Origin: Apteryx mantelli
Taxonomy: Eukaryota > Chordata > Aves > Apterygiformes > Apterygidae
NCBI RefSeq assembly: GCF_036417845.1
Contig: NC_089979.1
Coordinates: forward strand, 121,119,415 to 121,183,414
DNA: 64,000 nt
Reading direction: 5' to 3'
The notes below the pieces were generated by a model that searched no databases, was not told the DNA's origin, and was given only the letters and a program-made list of their open reading frames with translations. Numbering within the stretch: the stretch's first letter is position 1; each line of letters opens with the position of its first letter. The position numbers and the translations under genes are program-made. Below, piece after piece: positions 10,897 through 22,500 of the stretch.

Positions 10897-12307
10897 CCAG
10901 GAGGAATGTTGTGTGATTATGCAACGAGTCTCATCATCCTTTGTTTGCAAATTACTGTTTACATTCTGCTCAATGAAATCATAACTCAATTCCTCTTTCT
11001 CTGTGATATTTTTCTCTTTTGCAGTGTAAGGATGAGGGTTGAAATATGAAGGATTTGCTAGTCCTTTGGACTGTTTCAACCTACCTGTTCAGTTTCTGCT
11101 CTCAGAGCTCGGACTCTTTCCAGACTGTAATACAGCCAAGAGGATGAACTTGGAACCAAGAGTCAGGTGAAAAAGGTTTCTCTTTTTTCTTTGCTGGTCA
11201 GATAGTCTGTCTCCTCACCCTCTTTTCAGCTTCCCTCGCCTTTATATCCCACCTTTCCTCTTCTATATTACTTCCCCCTCCAAATCAGAATACTTATTTT
11301 AAACAACACTTCATGTAGTTTAAAATTACCAGTCCCTCAGATAAAATAGTAAAGTTACCAGGATCAGAAAAAACAGTTAAAAAACACCTTGCTATTGGTA
11401 TGTTCTTTAAGCTGCTTTCTGGGCAGTTATTTGCTTTTTTCTGTGTTGCTTTTCTTTTCCCTTGAAATACATCTATGCTTCCCCTTTTGTAACTGTTTCT
11501 GTCAAGTTTCTTGTTTGGCCTCAGTTTGCTATGAAATTCTGCATGAGCAGGCCCTGGAGTTCATATTTTCATTATTGCTGATTAAGAACATCGATTCTGG
11601 CAGTGGCTCACTGGCTTTGAGTAGATTGCTCAGCTAGCCTATCCTGACTTCTCTGTAAAATAAGAATAACAATAGTTCATAAAGATTTTGTGGATGAATG
11701 AATTACAGTTTGCAGAGAACTATAAATGTAGTGCCCTAAATGATAAAACTTAGGATCTTCTGTGAATTGTCTGATTCATTCCATTTCCATCATACCCAAA
11801 CCTGTCTCAGAGGCTTCTGTCAAGCTGTCTGCAACAGTGTCCTCCACAGTAGGTGTTTTACCATTTACCAGCAATTCTTTTTCTAGGGCCCAAAACCCCA
11901 CTAAGCCTCAAGGGCTACTCCGTTGTGTGAATGACCCTATGTATCCATTTCCTCTGATGAAGGGGAGGAGGACCACAGATCTCTGATTGCCCTATCTCTC
12001 TGGTAAAACTGTGCCCAGTTATTTTTTCAGCACTCACTTGAACTTCTTTCTTCCTCCACTGTTATTTCCTCATCCTCCTTTTTGGTCTCTCCCGATGCGA
12101 TGGTGACTATGCAGAAGATGTAAGAGAGTTATTCATACTTTATAAATGTATAATACTTTGTCCTTCTGAAAAGAAATGTAAGTTGATCATCTTCCTCTAA
12201 AATTTAAGAGTACAGGTATAAAAGTATACCTTCTTTAGAATATTTTAATGTGCATCAAGGGTCAAGAAAGGATACCATACTTTATTAACCTGTATAGTTT
12301 TTTAGAT

Positions 12308-12495
12308 CAGTGGTTCCCAAGCTTTTGGGATCAAGGAATCCCTGTTGCCTCCAAGAATTTTTTCTGTACCTTCCTAAGCCCTTACCATGAAATTCATAAC
12401 TGATGAGTTAATATAAGGTTTACTCTTTCATTGTGGCTCTGTGATGAGTGATCATGACTAATGAAGGTATGCACACCGTAGCTTGGGAATCACAT
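12308..12495. mobile_element. short non-autonomous hAT-like DNA transposon (MITE)
   Basis: The left end CAGTGGTTCCCAAGCT and the inverted right end agree at 13 of 16 positions, with no coding sequence between. CAGTGGTTC-type termini are typical of hAT/Charlie elements. The flanking 8-mers (TTTTAGAT and TATTATAG) match only partly, as expected for an old insertion. Confidence 0.45.
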
Positions 12496-13103
12496 TATTA
12501 TAGTATTTTTATAGAACCTTCTTAGTAGCCTTCACTTTAGACATGAACTCAATTTTTTTATTAAGGTGGACAACATCCTTCAGGAGTTATACTTTCAGCC
12601 ATGTTTTAAAGTACGTAGCAACTGCATTTTATAGAAAAATTTTGCTAACATCTTAAAAAAATTGAGATTTCAATCCAACACCAAGCATATGATAAATAGT
12701 TTAGGTTTCTGTGGCTTCATTCTTCCCTTTGGCACAGAAATTTTTTTAATGGTAAAAATCACTGAAGAATAGGCAATACAATACTTTACATAAATCCCTA
12801 TGCATTCCAAAATAGAAGAATGCCTGCATTCATGTGCCATAGTGGTTATAACAGGATCCTGTAAGTTATCCTGTAAGTAATCTGTAAGTATGTTGTTTGC
12901 ATGCATTGTGTTTGAAAGTCTCCTACCTTACTGGTCTTGCATGTTCATTCTAATCTGGGATATGAGAAGACTTCCCATTTCTACTGTGCTTTTAACAGCT
13001 ATAAACTTACCATACTCTGCACCAATAACATCCTTACTCTTTTTAGGAAAAGTTGCTTCAAAATAAAAAATATGTCCATGTAAATGGACTTAAACAATTT
13101 AAA

Positions 13104-13171
13104 TAATCTTTATGCTAAGTATATGTCAATGTTATTATAATCTTTATGCTAATTTAGTTCAATATTATTAT
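13104..13171. repeat. 34-bp tandem duplication
   Basis: TAATCTTTATGCTAA recurs 34 bp later (13104 and 13138), followed both times by a diverged TCAATRTTATTA. Confidence 0.7.
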
Positions 13172-16100
13172 TAAGATATGTCATTAAGTGGAATTAGCTT
13201 AAATACAATTGCCCATTTTTAGAGCATCTATCTATTTTGGAGGCTTGCTGAAGCATAGCTAGATTGGTTTTGAAATGGACTAGTTGCAAAAAACCTATTC
13301 CCTAATGTAAACAATGTTTGCTTTAGTTAAGTGCCCATGGTGGAGGGCAACCTATACACTGTGAAACAATGGGAACCATGGCAGTCAAAGCAACTGGAGA
13401 TGAAAGTGCTGCCTGCACTCATGGGCCAGGCTGCTCAAATGGGGAAAGAGCTCAGGTACTGCCATTGACCAGTTTTGTAATTCAGCACTTACTTAAACTG
13501 GTTTGGATTAATTTGCAATCATTTTATTCAATTTTTTGAGCCAAAAAATGGAAAGAAAAGAAAAATATTGTTTTGGTTAAACAAAATGATACATTTCCTT
13601 TAATTTCCAAGCACTTAGGATAAAAAGCAAAAGGCTGTGTCACAGGCCCGTGTTGGATCTTTCACTTTCACCCAATTTTAGGTAGTGTGGATGGCTGGAA
13701 GCATTCATTAAAGCACTTGAAGGCTTAACTTGCTTCTGCTGGTGGCTGGGTCTGAATCTACAGCTTTGGCAAAGGAAGGATTTGAACTTATGTCTGCCAC
13801 ATCTTGGATGAGTGCCTTAAGCACCGAGTAAAAAGAAGGAACTCCTACTTGTATCACTCCTGTGGAACAAATCAAAATCATTCAATGAATTTGACCCATA
13901 TTTGTGAATAATTTTGTGAAAATAACATCAGATTTTTCTTCTGCAACCTTACTCATTTGTTTATTTGTTTATTCATTCAATCATTTAGCTCTGTAAATAA
14001 CCCAAACAGAAAAGGAGGAGGAGAAAAGAACAAAATCGTAGTCTGGCCAGGCCAGTACCACATTGCCCAGGCAGCATCAAACTCCTGTTGTTGCTCATTC
14101 CCCATCTTGCTGACATTATTTCTGCATATAATAGGAAAAACAGTGAACATCATAAAATACAGCATTTGTGACTATTCAGGTATTACATATGCCTTTGTTA
14201 ATATATGGCTTGGCTGTCTATGCATTGTTTGTGAAAGAAAGGAGTGTTATTTTCATGTGATCCTGCCATTGAAACATGACATAAAAAAACCCTATAATTT
14301 TCTTTCCATTCTAAATAACTCCAAAGCTGAACTGTTATTGCTTGCTTATTTCCTTTTTAAGAGAAAAAAAAAAGAAAATTGTTTATGATTTCAAATCTGC
14401 AAAAGACTATGGGACAGATTTTTCAAATGGCGTCTGCTGGTGCAGTAGCAGAAAACCTGAAGTGCTTTACTAATATTATCCATTTGTTTACATCCCCAAT
14501 ATATATTCATACAACAAGATCTGGGCCTGATGTTTCAGCCTTAAGAGCACTGATGTTTATTTTTCCTTGGAGTGAGCAAGGTATACAGAAAGTATTCTTT
14601 TCTGTGTTCCTGAAGTGATAGTCTAAAGAATGAAAACCATTGTAAAGAATGTATGTGTGATGGGGGTTCTGTTGAATAGGGACAAGGGTAATAAAATAAT
14701 TTGGAAACACATTTGAAATTAATTTTACTACAACAGAAATCAACCCCCCCAAGGTATGTTCACTGGGTCATGTATCAGGGAAGAAAATATGATCTGATAA
14801 CGTGATGGAAAAGAGGGACCTTCTATTGGTGTTCTCTGAGTAGAAGGCTTAGCTAGGTTGCACATCCATAGCTGAAGTGAAGCGCTGGGACTGGGCTTCT
14901 GTTCCATGATCCTCCATATCAGAGGAAGCTGTGAGGCAGAAGAGAGTCTTCATGTAGTTCTGAAAAACCTTGAGAGACTGATTCAGGTGAGGAACAAGGG
15001 GAAGGACTGGGAATTGGAGGCTAAGGGAAAGCATGGGGGTCTTGCATTCTGTGTGTGAGCCTTCTCAGGTCTAGGAAACCAGCAGAAACCCCTGCCTTTG
15101 ATGGGAGAAGAGAGAGACCAGCTTTACAGCTCTTGAACTTTCAGCTGCAAATATCTGGCAAACGAAACATTAGAAGCAACTCAAGCTGACATGGGTTCAG
15201 AAATAGGAGAAACAGGAACAGGTTCAGAATAGAAGAGAGGATGCCTAGAAGTTTGCTTTCTGCAGCCCAGGCTGTAAGTCTTCTTAGTATTCTAATACAG
15301 ATGAAAATGGAGTATTATATTTTCATCTTTATTTGCTTTCTTTTGACAGTTTTTTTATTCCTTCTTGTTAAAGGAGGTGTGACTGATGAATTGTGTGGTT
15401 TTGAGATAAATCATTTAAAGAGCTTACACTAATTCTCCTGTGAGGGCTGTAAGACCTGGGAGTGCCTTCTGTTGATGGCTGTTATGGACATTAAGGTAAC
15501 ATTGGAAAAAATAAGCTTGTGGAAAGACAAAGTTCATGTTTGCATTAGGAAGAAGCTAGACCTGGCTGTCTTATGCTATGAGAAAACATTTTTTCCTTTG
15601 ATTGGCTGCTGTGGTAAAAGAGGTTGCATTTTTCACTAGAGGGAATCGTTTACTTTTATCTACATTTTTCAACCTCTTTGCTGTGAAACCTAAATACAGC
15701 TGTTCTTGCTGAACTGTGTTTAACTCCTTGCTGATGTTGGAAGCAAAGGAATTGTTGCTTGGGCCCTGCTGAGAAGAGAATAGGCTTTTACAATGAGAAT
15801 TCTGAAACCTGGATACTTACTGGAGGGGAAAGGGGCCTTTCTATTCTTTGGGTTCTTTTATAGCTTGTGGGGTGGCAGTTACCTGCTTCTGCTGTAGTTC
15901 TAAAAAGGAACACACAATTCCTCTTTTTTCAAAGCCCAGTGCAAGGAAAGGAGTCTAGAATATCAAAAGTTTCTGCATCTCATCAAATACTCTGGTTCCC
16001 TTCAAAATGACCTGCAGAAAACAAGGCTGTTGACAAAGCTCCTGCTGAAAAGGTAGCTTACCCGCTCTGAGAAAATAAAAAATAAAAAAGCCTGATTCTT

Positions 16101-19100
16101 CAAACAAAGAAATGTCCGCTCTTTCCAGAAGTTAGTTGCATCCGATATTTCAGATCCAGCCTTTGGAGTAATAACAGGAATTGTTTACGCAATAGGAATA
16201 TTAGAAAACATAACTAGCGAAGGATTGCTCAGTATATTCTGCATGTTTTAACTAGCTTGTAACTCTGTGGAGTTTTTCGTTTGTGGTGTCATTGGGATCT
16301 TCTTTGTTGTTAATGTCAAGAGCAGCATGGACTGACAGACTTTTCTGAAGCACAGACTTTACTATATAAGATCAGATCAGAGTATATTATCAAGGTAGCA
16401 AAAGGAACATATTTGAAACAGTGTTTGAAACCACAGATGATTTTTCTTTCAAAATTGACACTGAGTCTTGCTGTCTTTTTGGGAAGAGGTGGAATGCCTT
16501 AACCTCCAAAAGCCTTGTCAGGTCAGCCAATTGCCAGCAAGGCCTTTATGGTAGCCAGACTGGCTGACTGTAGGCTTCTTTGAAGTCTGGAGCCACAGTA
16601 TGTTTTGTCCATAACTCTCCCCTTGCTTCTGTATGAAGGTGGGATATTTGCATATGTATGTGAAAGAGAGAAAAAATAGAAAAACATCCCTTCACTAAGT
16701 AAACAACCATTACCCTCATTTTCATAGTTTCTGGGATCTGTTTGCATAAAATGTTTCATTATTTCTTGAATAAAATAAAGTAGGAGGACAGTAGAATGAC
16801 TCCTTCTATGGATGTAAAACTGCTTCCCTCACCAATTCTGGAAGTTCTTATCTCATTCTTAAGAAGCGGGCAACACTCTCAGAGATATTTTCCAATTTTG
16901 CTGTAAATCAAGGCTAGAACTCTTGAAAAAAATATAACCAAAATTATGTTCTTGAACTAGTCCTGCCAAAGTCATGTTGAAATGAATAGATCTTGAAAAA
17001 TTACTCTGGTTTTATATTGCACTTGGGTTTCACCATTTGGTAAAATAAAGATAGCATTCATGAAGGATAAGCCACCACTTGCTATAGTTTTAGTCTGTTG
17101 TACTGAGGAATGTTTTCTTCTGATAGAGATCGGGACGCTGTTGGTCATGCTGATGGAAGTTAATGAGAAAACTTAGATGGGCTGCAGTCACATCACAGTG
17201 TGGGAGGAATTGTTTCATAAAGTTAATCACCCTGAAGGTCTTGGAGAGAACACCTAAAGGCAAGACAAATAGAGAGAATCATTCTTAGCACATGCCCTCA
17301 TTCTCAGAAAGCATGGCAAATCTATTAATTTGACCTGAACAAGCAGGTACCTGAACAAGTGGGTAGGTCAGACTAGGACGAAAGAGTTGACAAATTTGAT
17401 TCCATTGAGGCTGAAGTATGAAAATCCTGTTGAAATGGTGAGCAGAGCCACCATGAAACTGTCCTGAGCAGCCAAAAGAGTGCAAAGAAATATTCTCTCT
17501 CCTTCCCAAGGATGCTGAGTTGTCATCCCTTCCTGTGTCCCACACTGTAGTCATCATTATCTGGAGGAACTTGGCTCTGATTTATACTGCACTCCTACTC
17601 CTACTGTTTTGTGTGACCTGCAGAAGCAAAACTTTCCTAATCCCATGTTTTTCCCTATACTGGGGCTGTAAGTAATGTCCATGACCCTTCAGTTAAGCAT
17701 CTGGTGGAACAACTCTGTTTCAGAAAGGGTGTCTTCATGTAGAATAGCTATGTAAGGTAAATATTTGAGCTTAGCTCCTTGATTTTGTTCCAGAAAAATC
17801 ATGTTTATGGGCTTCTAGTCATCAAATACTCTGATGCATGCATAATCATTCAAAGTATTGACATATGCATTAACAAAGGACAATATTTGAGATGGTTTTT
17901 GACAAAGCCGGAACCTGTTGAAATCAGTGATGTTGCGGTTGTGTATACTAGGTGTGAATGTGACCTGTAAACTCTTTGCAGTTCCTCTATAGCTTTGTTT
18001 AGCTTCCTGCTGTTAAGAGATCAATTGATCCAGTCTATATGCATTAACTCAGAATTGGTAACATTTTTCATTACTGTTCACTGTGATTTAGCGCAGTACA
18101 ATCCAGCTGACAGCCTGCTGCACTGTGCAGGCTGTGGGGCAGTGTGCCCAGACTCCCGCCTTTTCTTGGGTGCCATTCATGTGCACAGCAGAGAATTTAA
18201 ACCTTCTGCCTGCAGGAAGAGTTATGAGCCCCAAAACTGGGATCTGGCCCCTACAGTTACTGAGATGGAACCATTCTCACCCAGCATAAAATAGGGGAAA
18301 CTGTCAAATTTTGATATGACGATACGGCAAATTTTTTAATTGGAGAGTCTGTTGTGGTATAATCTCTTACATGATCCATACGCTTTTTGTGCACTCAGTA
18401 TTACTAGTGAAAGCAGTCATGTAGTGATGCTAGACTTGATGTAAGAGGCTTGACTCCATCTGACTTTTACTTTAGCAAAATTTGAGAATCAAAGCAATAT
18501 GTAGCCCTTGGGCTGAACCTGAAGGCCAAACAATTGGGTCTTCATTAATGGCAAATTTTGATTATAAGGTTGAGTATTTTTTATGTTTATTTACTTGGTT
18601 AGTTATATGGTTTGCTCTGTGACGGAGGAGATCTAATATCCTGGAGGCCTGTTTGTTCTTCATCTTCCTGAAGGAATATAGTGCTAAATACAAGAAAAAC
18701 AGTATAAATCTCTGCCTTCCTATTCCCGCCTTCCGCAAATATATATATCATCAATGGTCAAATGGAAAATTAGAAATCCTTATTTGGAAATGTAAACATC
18801 CTACTGGAGAATGTATTAGTGTTACCAATGTGCAGTGTTACCAAATGTATACATTCGATATTCTGGGAAGTGCCAGTCTGGTATACTATTAATATTAGTC
18901 TGATTTGATCTCTGAATGTTCCCTAAAATCAAGGGAATGAATAATATTGTTCATCAGCTTGGACAAATACTCTACAGTTAGAGAAGATAAGGTGGATTAA
19001 CATAATTCCATCCATTGGGATCTGCTTCCTCAGTAACTGAAGGTTCTTTTAGACTGTGCTAAAAAAATAAAAAATAAAAAAGGAGTATCCTGAAGTGTAA

Positions 19101-19330
19101 TCAGCCATGTAAGCCTTGATTCCATTTCACCAGAAACTTTGGCTGGAATAGATAAAAGTATCAGTGGAGTAAAATTTATGGTTATGGATATAATTCAGTC
19201 TTATCGGATCTGGATTTCTTTTCATTTCAGATCAGACCCTTCTGAAAAAGATGGTTACTTCAGATGATCCCTTGGCAGGAGAAGGTGTAATCCTGACTTT
19301 ACTTTTGAGTACATGTGCTCAAAGCATTTA

Positions 19331-19336
19331 ACTTAC
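19331..19336 (-). other. consensus donor just after the gene A stop codon
   Basis: AAAGAG|GTAAGT lies six bases past TAA. It sits seven codons after the last conserved Cys, the distance at which the membrane-bound ACP3 form leaves exon 10 by my recollection. Confidence 0.6.
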
Positions 19337-19342
19337 CTCTTT

Positions 19343-19505
19343 TTATGTCTTAATCCTACATTCTCTTGTCCAATGGTGTACTAGGACTGGTGAGACCAAC
19401 TGAGTAAATCTCTCTAGTGGACAGCGAAATTTGCAGCCAGGGAGGGTGAGTGGGTGAGGATCTCTCAAAGAATTATTCCGATAGTACATTTCTATGGTGT
19501 ATTGC
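19343..19505 (-). CDS. ACP3-like: gene A exon 10 and stop
   Basis: 163 bp to TAA 19345-19343. Encodes [32 protein letters not shown] and [11 protein letters not shown], clear homologues of the ACP3 C-terminus with its three cysteines. The acceptor TTTGAATCAG has a weak pyrimidine tract. Confidence 0.88.
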
Positions 19506-22500
19506 CTGATTCAAAATATGCAAAGGTAAAAAAAACAGTTAGGCATGCAGAACCACACAGAACACGCTTTTGTGTTGCAGTCAATGTGCTTAGGGATGAA
19601 GCTTATTTGCCTTGCTATTAATAATACCATGAGTCCACTGAAAAGATCTTTTTAACCAATAGATGGTCAGTACCAATTTGCATGTAATTTGTCATCTTGG
19701 TAGAAAGTTAAGGAGTTAAATAGATAAACAGGATGGAGTAAAACCTCTCATAACTGTAATGAAGCAGTATACAGAGGGATTTCGAACTGTGGTGCTGTGA
19801 TTCTGCTACTTTCAGTAAGCACTAAATTGACTCCAATTGTAATAATTAAAATCAGTCTATACTCTTTTTCTGTGTAGTGAACCTTGTGTATCCAGTTTAA
19901 TTAGTCTGGGGTATCAGTAAATTGCTTTTTAGAAAAAGTACATGCTTTTCACACTTTTCAATACAGCTTTTTCCAGATACTTGCCCATTTTTTTCCTGAT
20001 AAAGTTCAAAAAAATGACAGGCACTGTAAGGAGGCAGTTTCCCATTGAAGACATTGAGTGCCATTTGTAAAGCAACAATAGTGGCTGCATGCTGTAAATA
20101 CAAGAAACCTTTCCGTTAAAGGCATATTGAAAATGACTTCATATAGCTATTACTTAATGTGTTCAGCACATTATTTGTACACATAACATTATTTGTGTGA
20201 CTTCATTAACACTTACCCTCTGCTGTCTGCAGTATTGACCAAATACTGTCCTGAAATGATGAATGTATAAAGTATATATATGTGTAAAAATTTAAGAAGC
20301 CGTAGGCATGTGCAGTTCTTATCAAAGTCAGTAGGAGCTGTGAAAACTTCTTTTAATAAGAGCCTGTGGTTTTGCATGTTAAGTAAAAAGCATTCGAGAT
20401 CAGATCAGAAAACTCATCGGCTGATATCACATCTGACAGGTCATGATCTAACTGCGATCAGAAATAGGAGCTTTTTACTAAAAGCAATCCAGAAATTTCC
20501 TTTTCCGGTGAGAGGGTTTGCACATTCTAAACAAAAGCAGAGTCACCATTTAGAAACTGCCTTCATAACATCTTCCAAATAACTAGATCTATCTCAATTT
20601 TTTTTCTTTATCATCTGAAAGATGCAGGAAGCAGGAGGTTTGTTTCTAAATCATCTGTGTGATACAAGTTCGATAAAACCAGAGGCTTGGTGTTTGAGAT
20701 CTCAACTCAATCAAAACAGTATTACAACGAAATAAACCACAACATCAGGTGAAAAATGGAATGCCACATGTTTCAAAGTATTATCTGTTCATTAAAGAAA
20801 TGAAAATAATCCACTGATATGTAAGATTACCAAAACCAAATGCTTGTGCCTGTGTTTCATGCAGGAAATGTAGTTTCATGTCTTTCACTGCATTTAATAA
20901 TTGCAAAAAGGTAACATAAAAACAAGAGAAAGGACTCACCGCAGAATACATAATCATCTTTTGCTGGTTTGAAGGCTTTCTAGCATCTGTCATGTGTTTT
21001 AGAATATTTTTTAAAAGAATACCTGAAAGAAAATTGGGGATCAATGACAATGACTGAAAGAGATGCTTGTGTTTACTTTTGTATCATTTGTTACCATCTT
21101 AACACAAGGTAATCTTTAAACACACCAGATTTACTAAATTCAGTTTATAGCTAATTTGTGTGTAGTGCCCTAGTAAGACTGATACTATCTTTTATATGAA
21201 CAGTAGGCCTGATTCTGATTCCCTATAACGTATCTTGGAATTCCTAATAGTCTAAAGGGTGTTAAACAATGCCTTCACAACTGCTTTGTGCCACCAGGAC
21301 TATGCAAGAGAGTAATGAATATTGCCCTCTTTCTGGTGTAACTCCATTGATTTTCTGATTTCCAGAGATACAGAAAGAAAAAATTCTTTGAACTATGTGC
21401 CTTCATAAATCATATGGTTGCCTGTATTTTGTTAAAGTCAACTGTTGAAAAATTGTAAGACAAACTGTATGAATTTAATCAGTGTCACTGCTAATATCTT
21501 AACATAAAGTTGGAATATTCCATGAAGAAAAATCCTAAGATGAGGACTGCACTGCTAGCAGAATTAAACACGCTTCAATTACTTCTTTAATTCAATTATG
21601 TCTTCAATTACTGGCAGAATTTTTTAACAACAATTAACAGTGAAGCAAGAATGGAGGTTTGAACTTAGCACTTAGTTTTGTATGTCTTGGAGCTCCAAAA
21701 AAAGGAAACAAATTAATCAGGGCTTATTTGTGATTTGTCCTAGTGGCTTATAGAACCTGATTAAACACAGCCATATAAAATAAAATTAGGCCAAAAGGAA
21801 GACAGAGAATGAGTGAAGGAAGAATTAGTGATTAAAAGGGTATAAACTATTTTTTAAATTCCTGAATTTCAGCTACTATCTGCTGAGTGGAATAAATCTT
21901 AGAAGCACTTTAATACTCTCATTTTAGTACTCCCAGCAATGGAATATGAAACTCTTAGGCAACAATGTTACCATGCTACAGTTTATTACAATTAATATTT
22001 TGTAAGTTAAACATGGTGGCTTACATTAAATTCAGACTTTATTCAGTCCAGTGAGAATTTGCATATTACTTCAGGATTTCTTACACACTATGATCAAAAT
22101 TATACCTCCTTTATAATGTTGAATTAGGATATTCATGAGTCATCACCACCTCTCTTACCATTGACCAAAATCTTTCAGTGCTGATCATCAATATCCATGT
22201 CATGACATCTTTTATAGTTCTACTATGGAATCAGTGGCAATGTTCATTATACATCCTTCATTTTCTGCTCTCCCATTGTATTCTTGATTTTAAATGGTGT
22301 AAAAATTCAGCTTACCTCCCTGTAAACGTGATTTTTGTATTTGTTTGTGAAAGCCAAATTCCGCCTGTAATAACAATTCTGAGAGCTTTATCAGCTTGGT
22401 CCTGACACCATGAGTAGCCCACACAGGTAAAGTGTAATTGTTAATATCCTACAGTGAAGAAAGAAAATATGGTGATTTTCTTACTGATTCCTACTGCTGG

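Larger units (their letters stand above)
10897..19342. other. intergenic region between gene A stop and gene B start
   Basis: No exon recognised on either strand. It contains a small hAT-like element (12308-12495), a 34-bp duplication (13104-13171) and two A-rich (AAAAAT)n tracts near 16071-16090 and 19061-19081, and should hold the 3' UTR of gene A. A minus-strand AATAAA (18591-18586) lies about 750 nt past the stop, but nothing else marks a poly(A) site. I looked for a transmembrane exon of gene A here and did not find a convincing one. Confidence 0.6.

Noticed and set aside
10897-19342. A transmembrane exon 11 for gene A
   Set aside because: Minus-strand hydrophobic frames here lack a fitting acceptor and a membrane-anchor-plus-tail pattern.
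19979-19980. Ordinary GT donor for gene A exon 9
   Set aside because: It would shift exon 10 out of the clearly homologous frame, whose product matches ACP3 closely.
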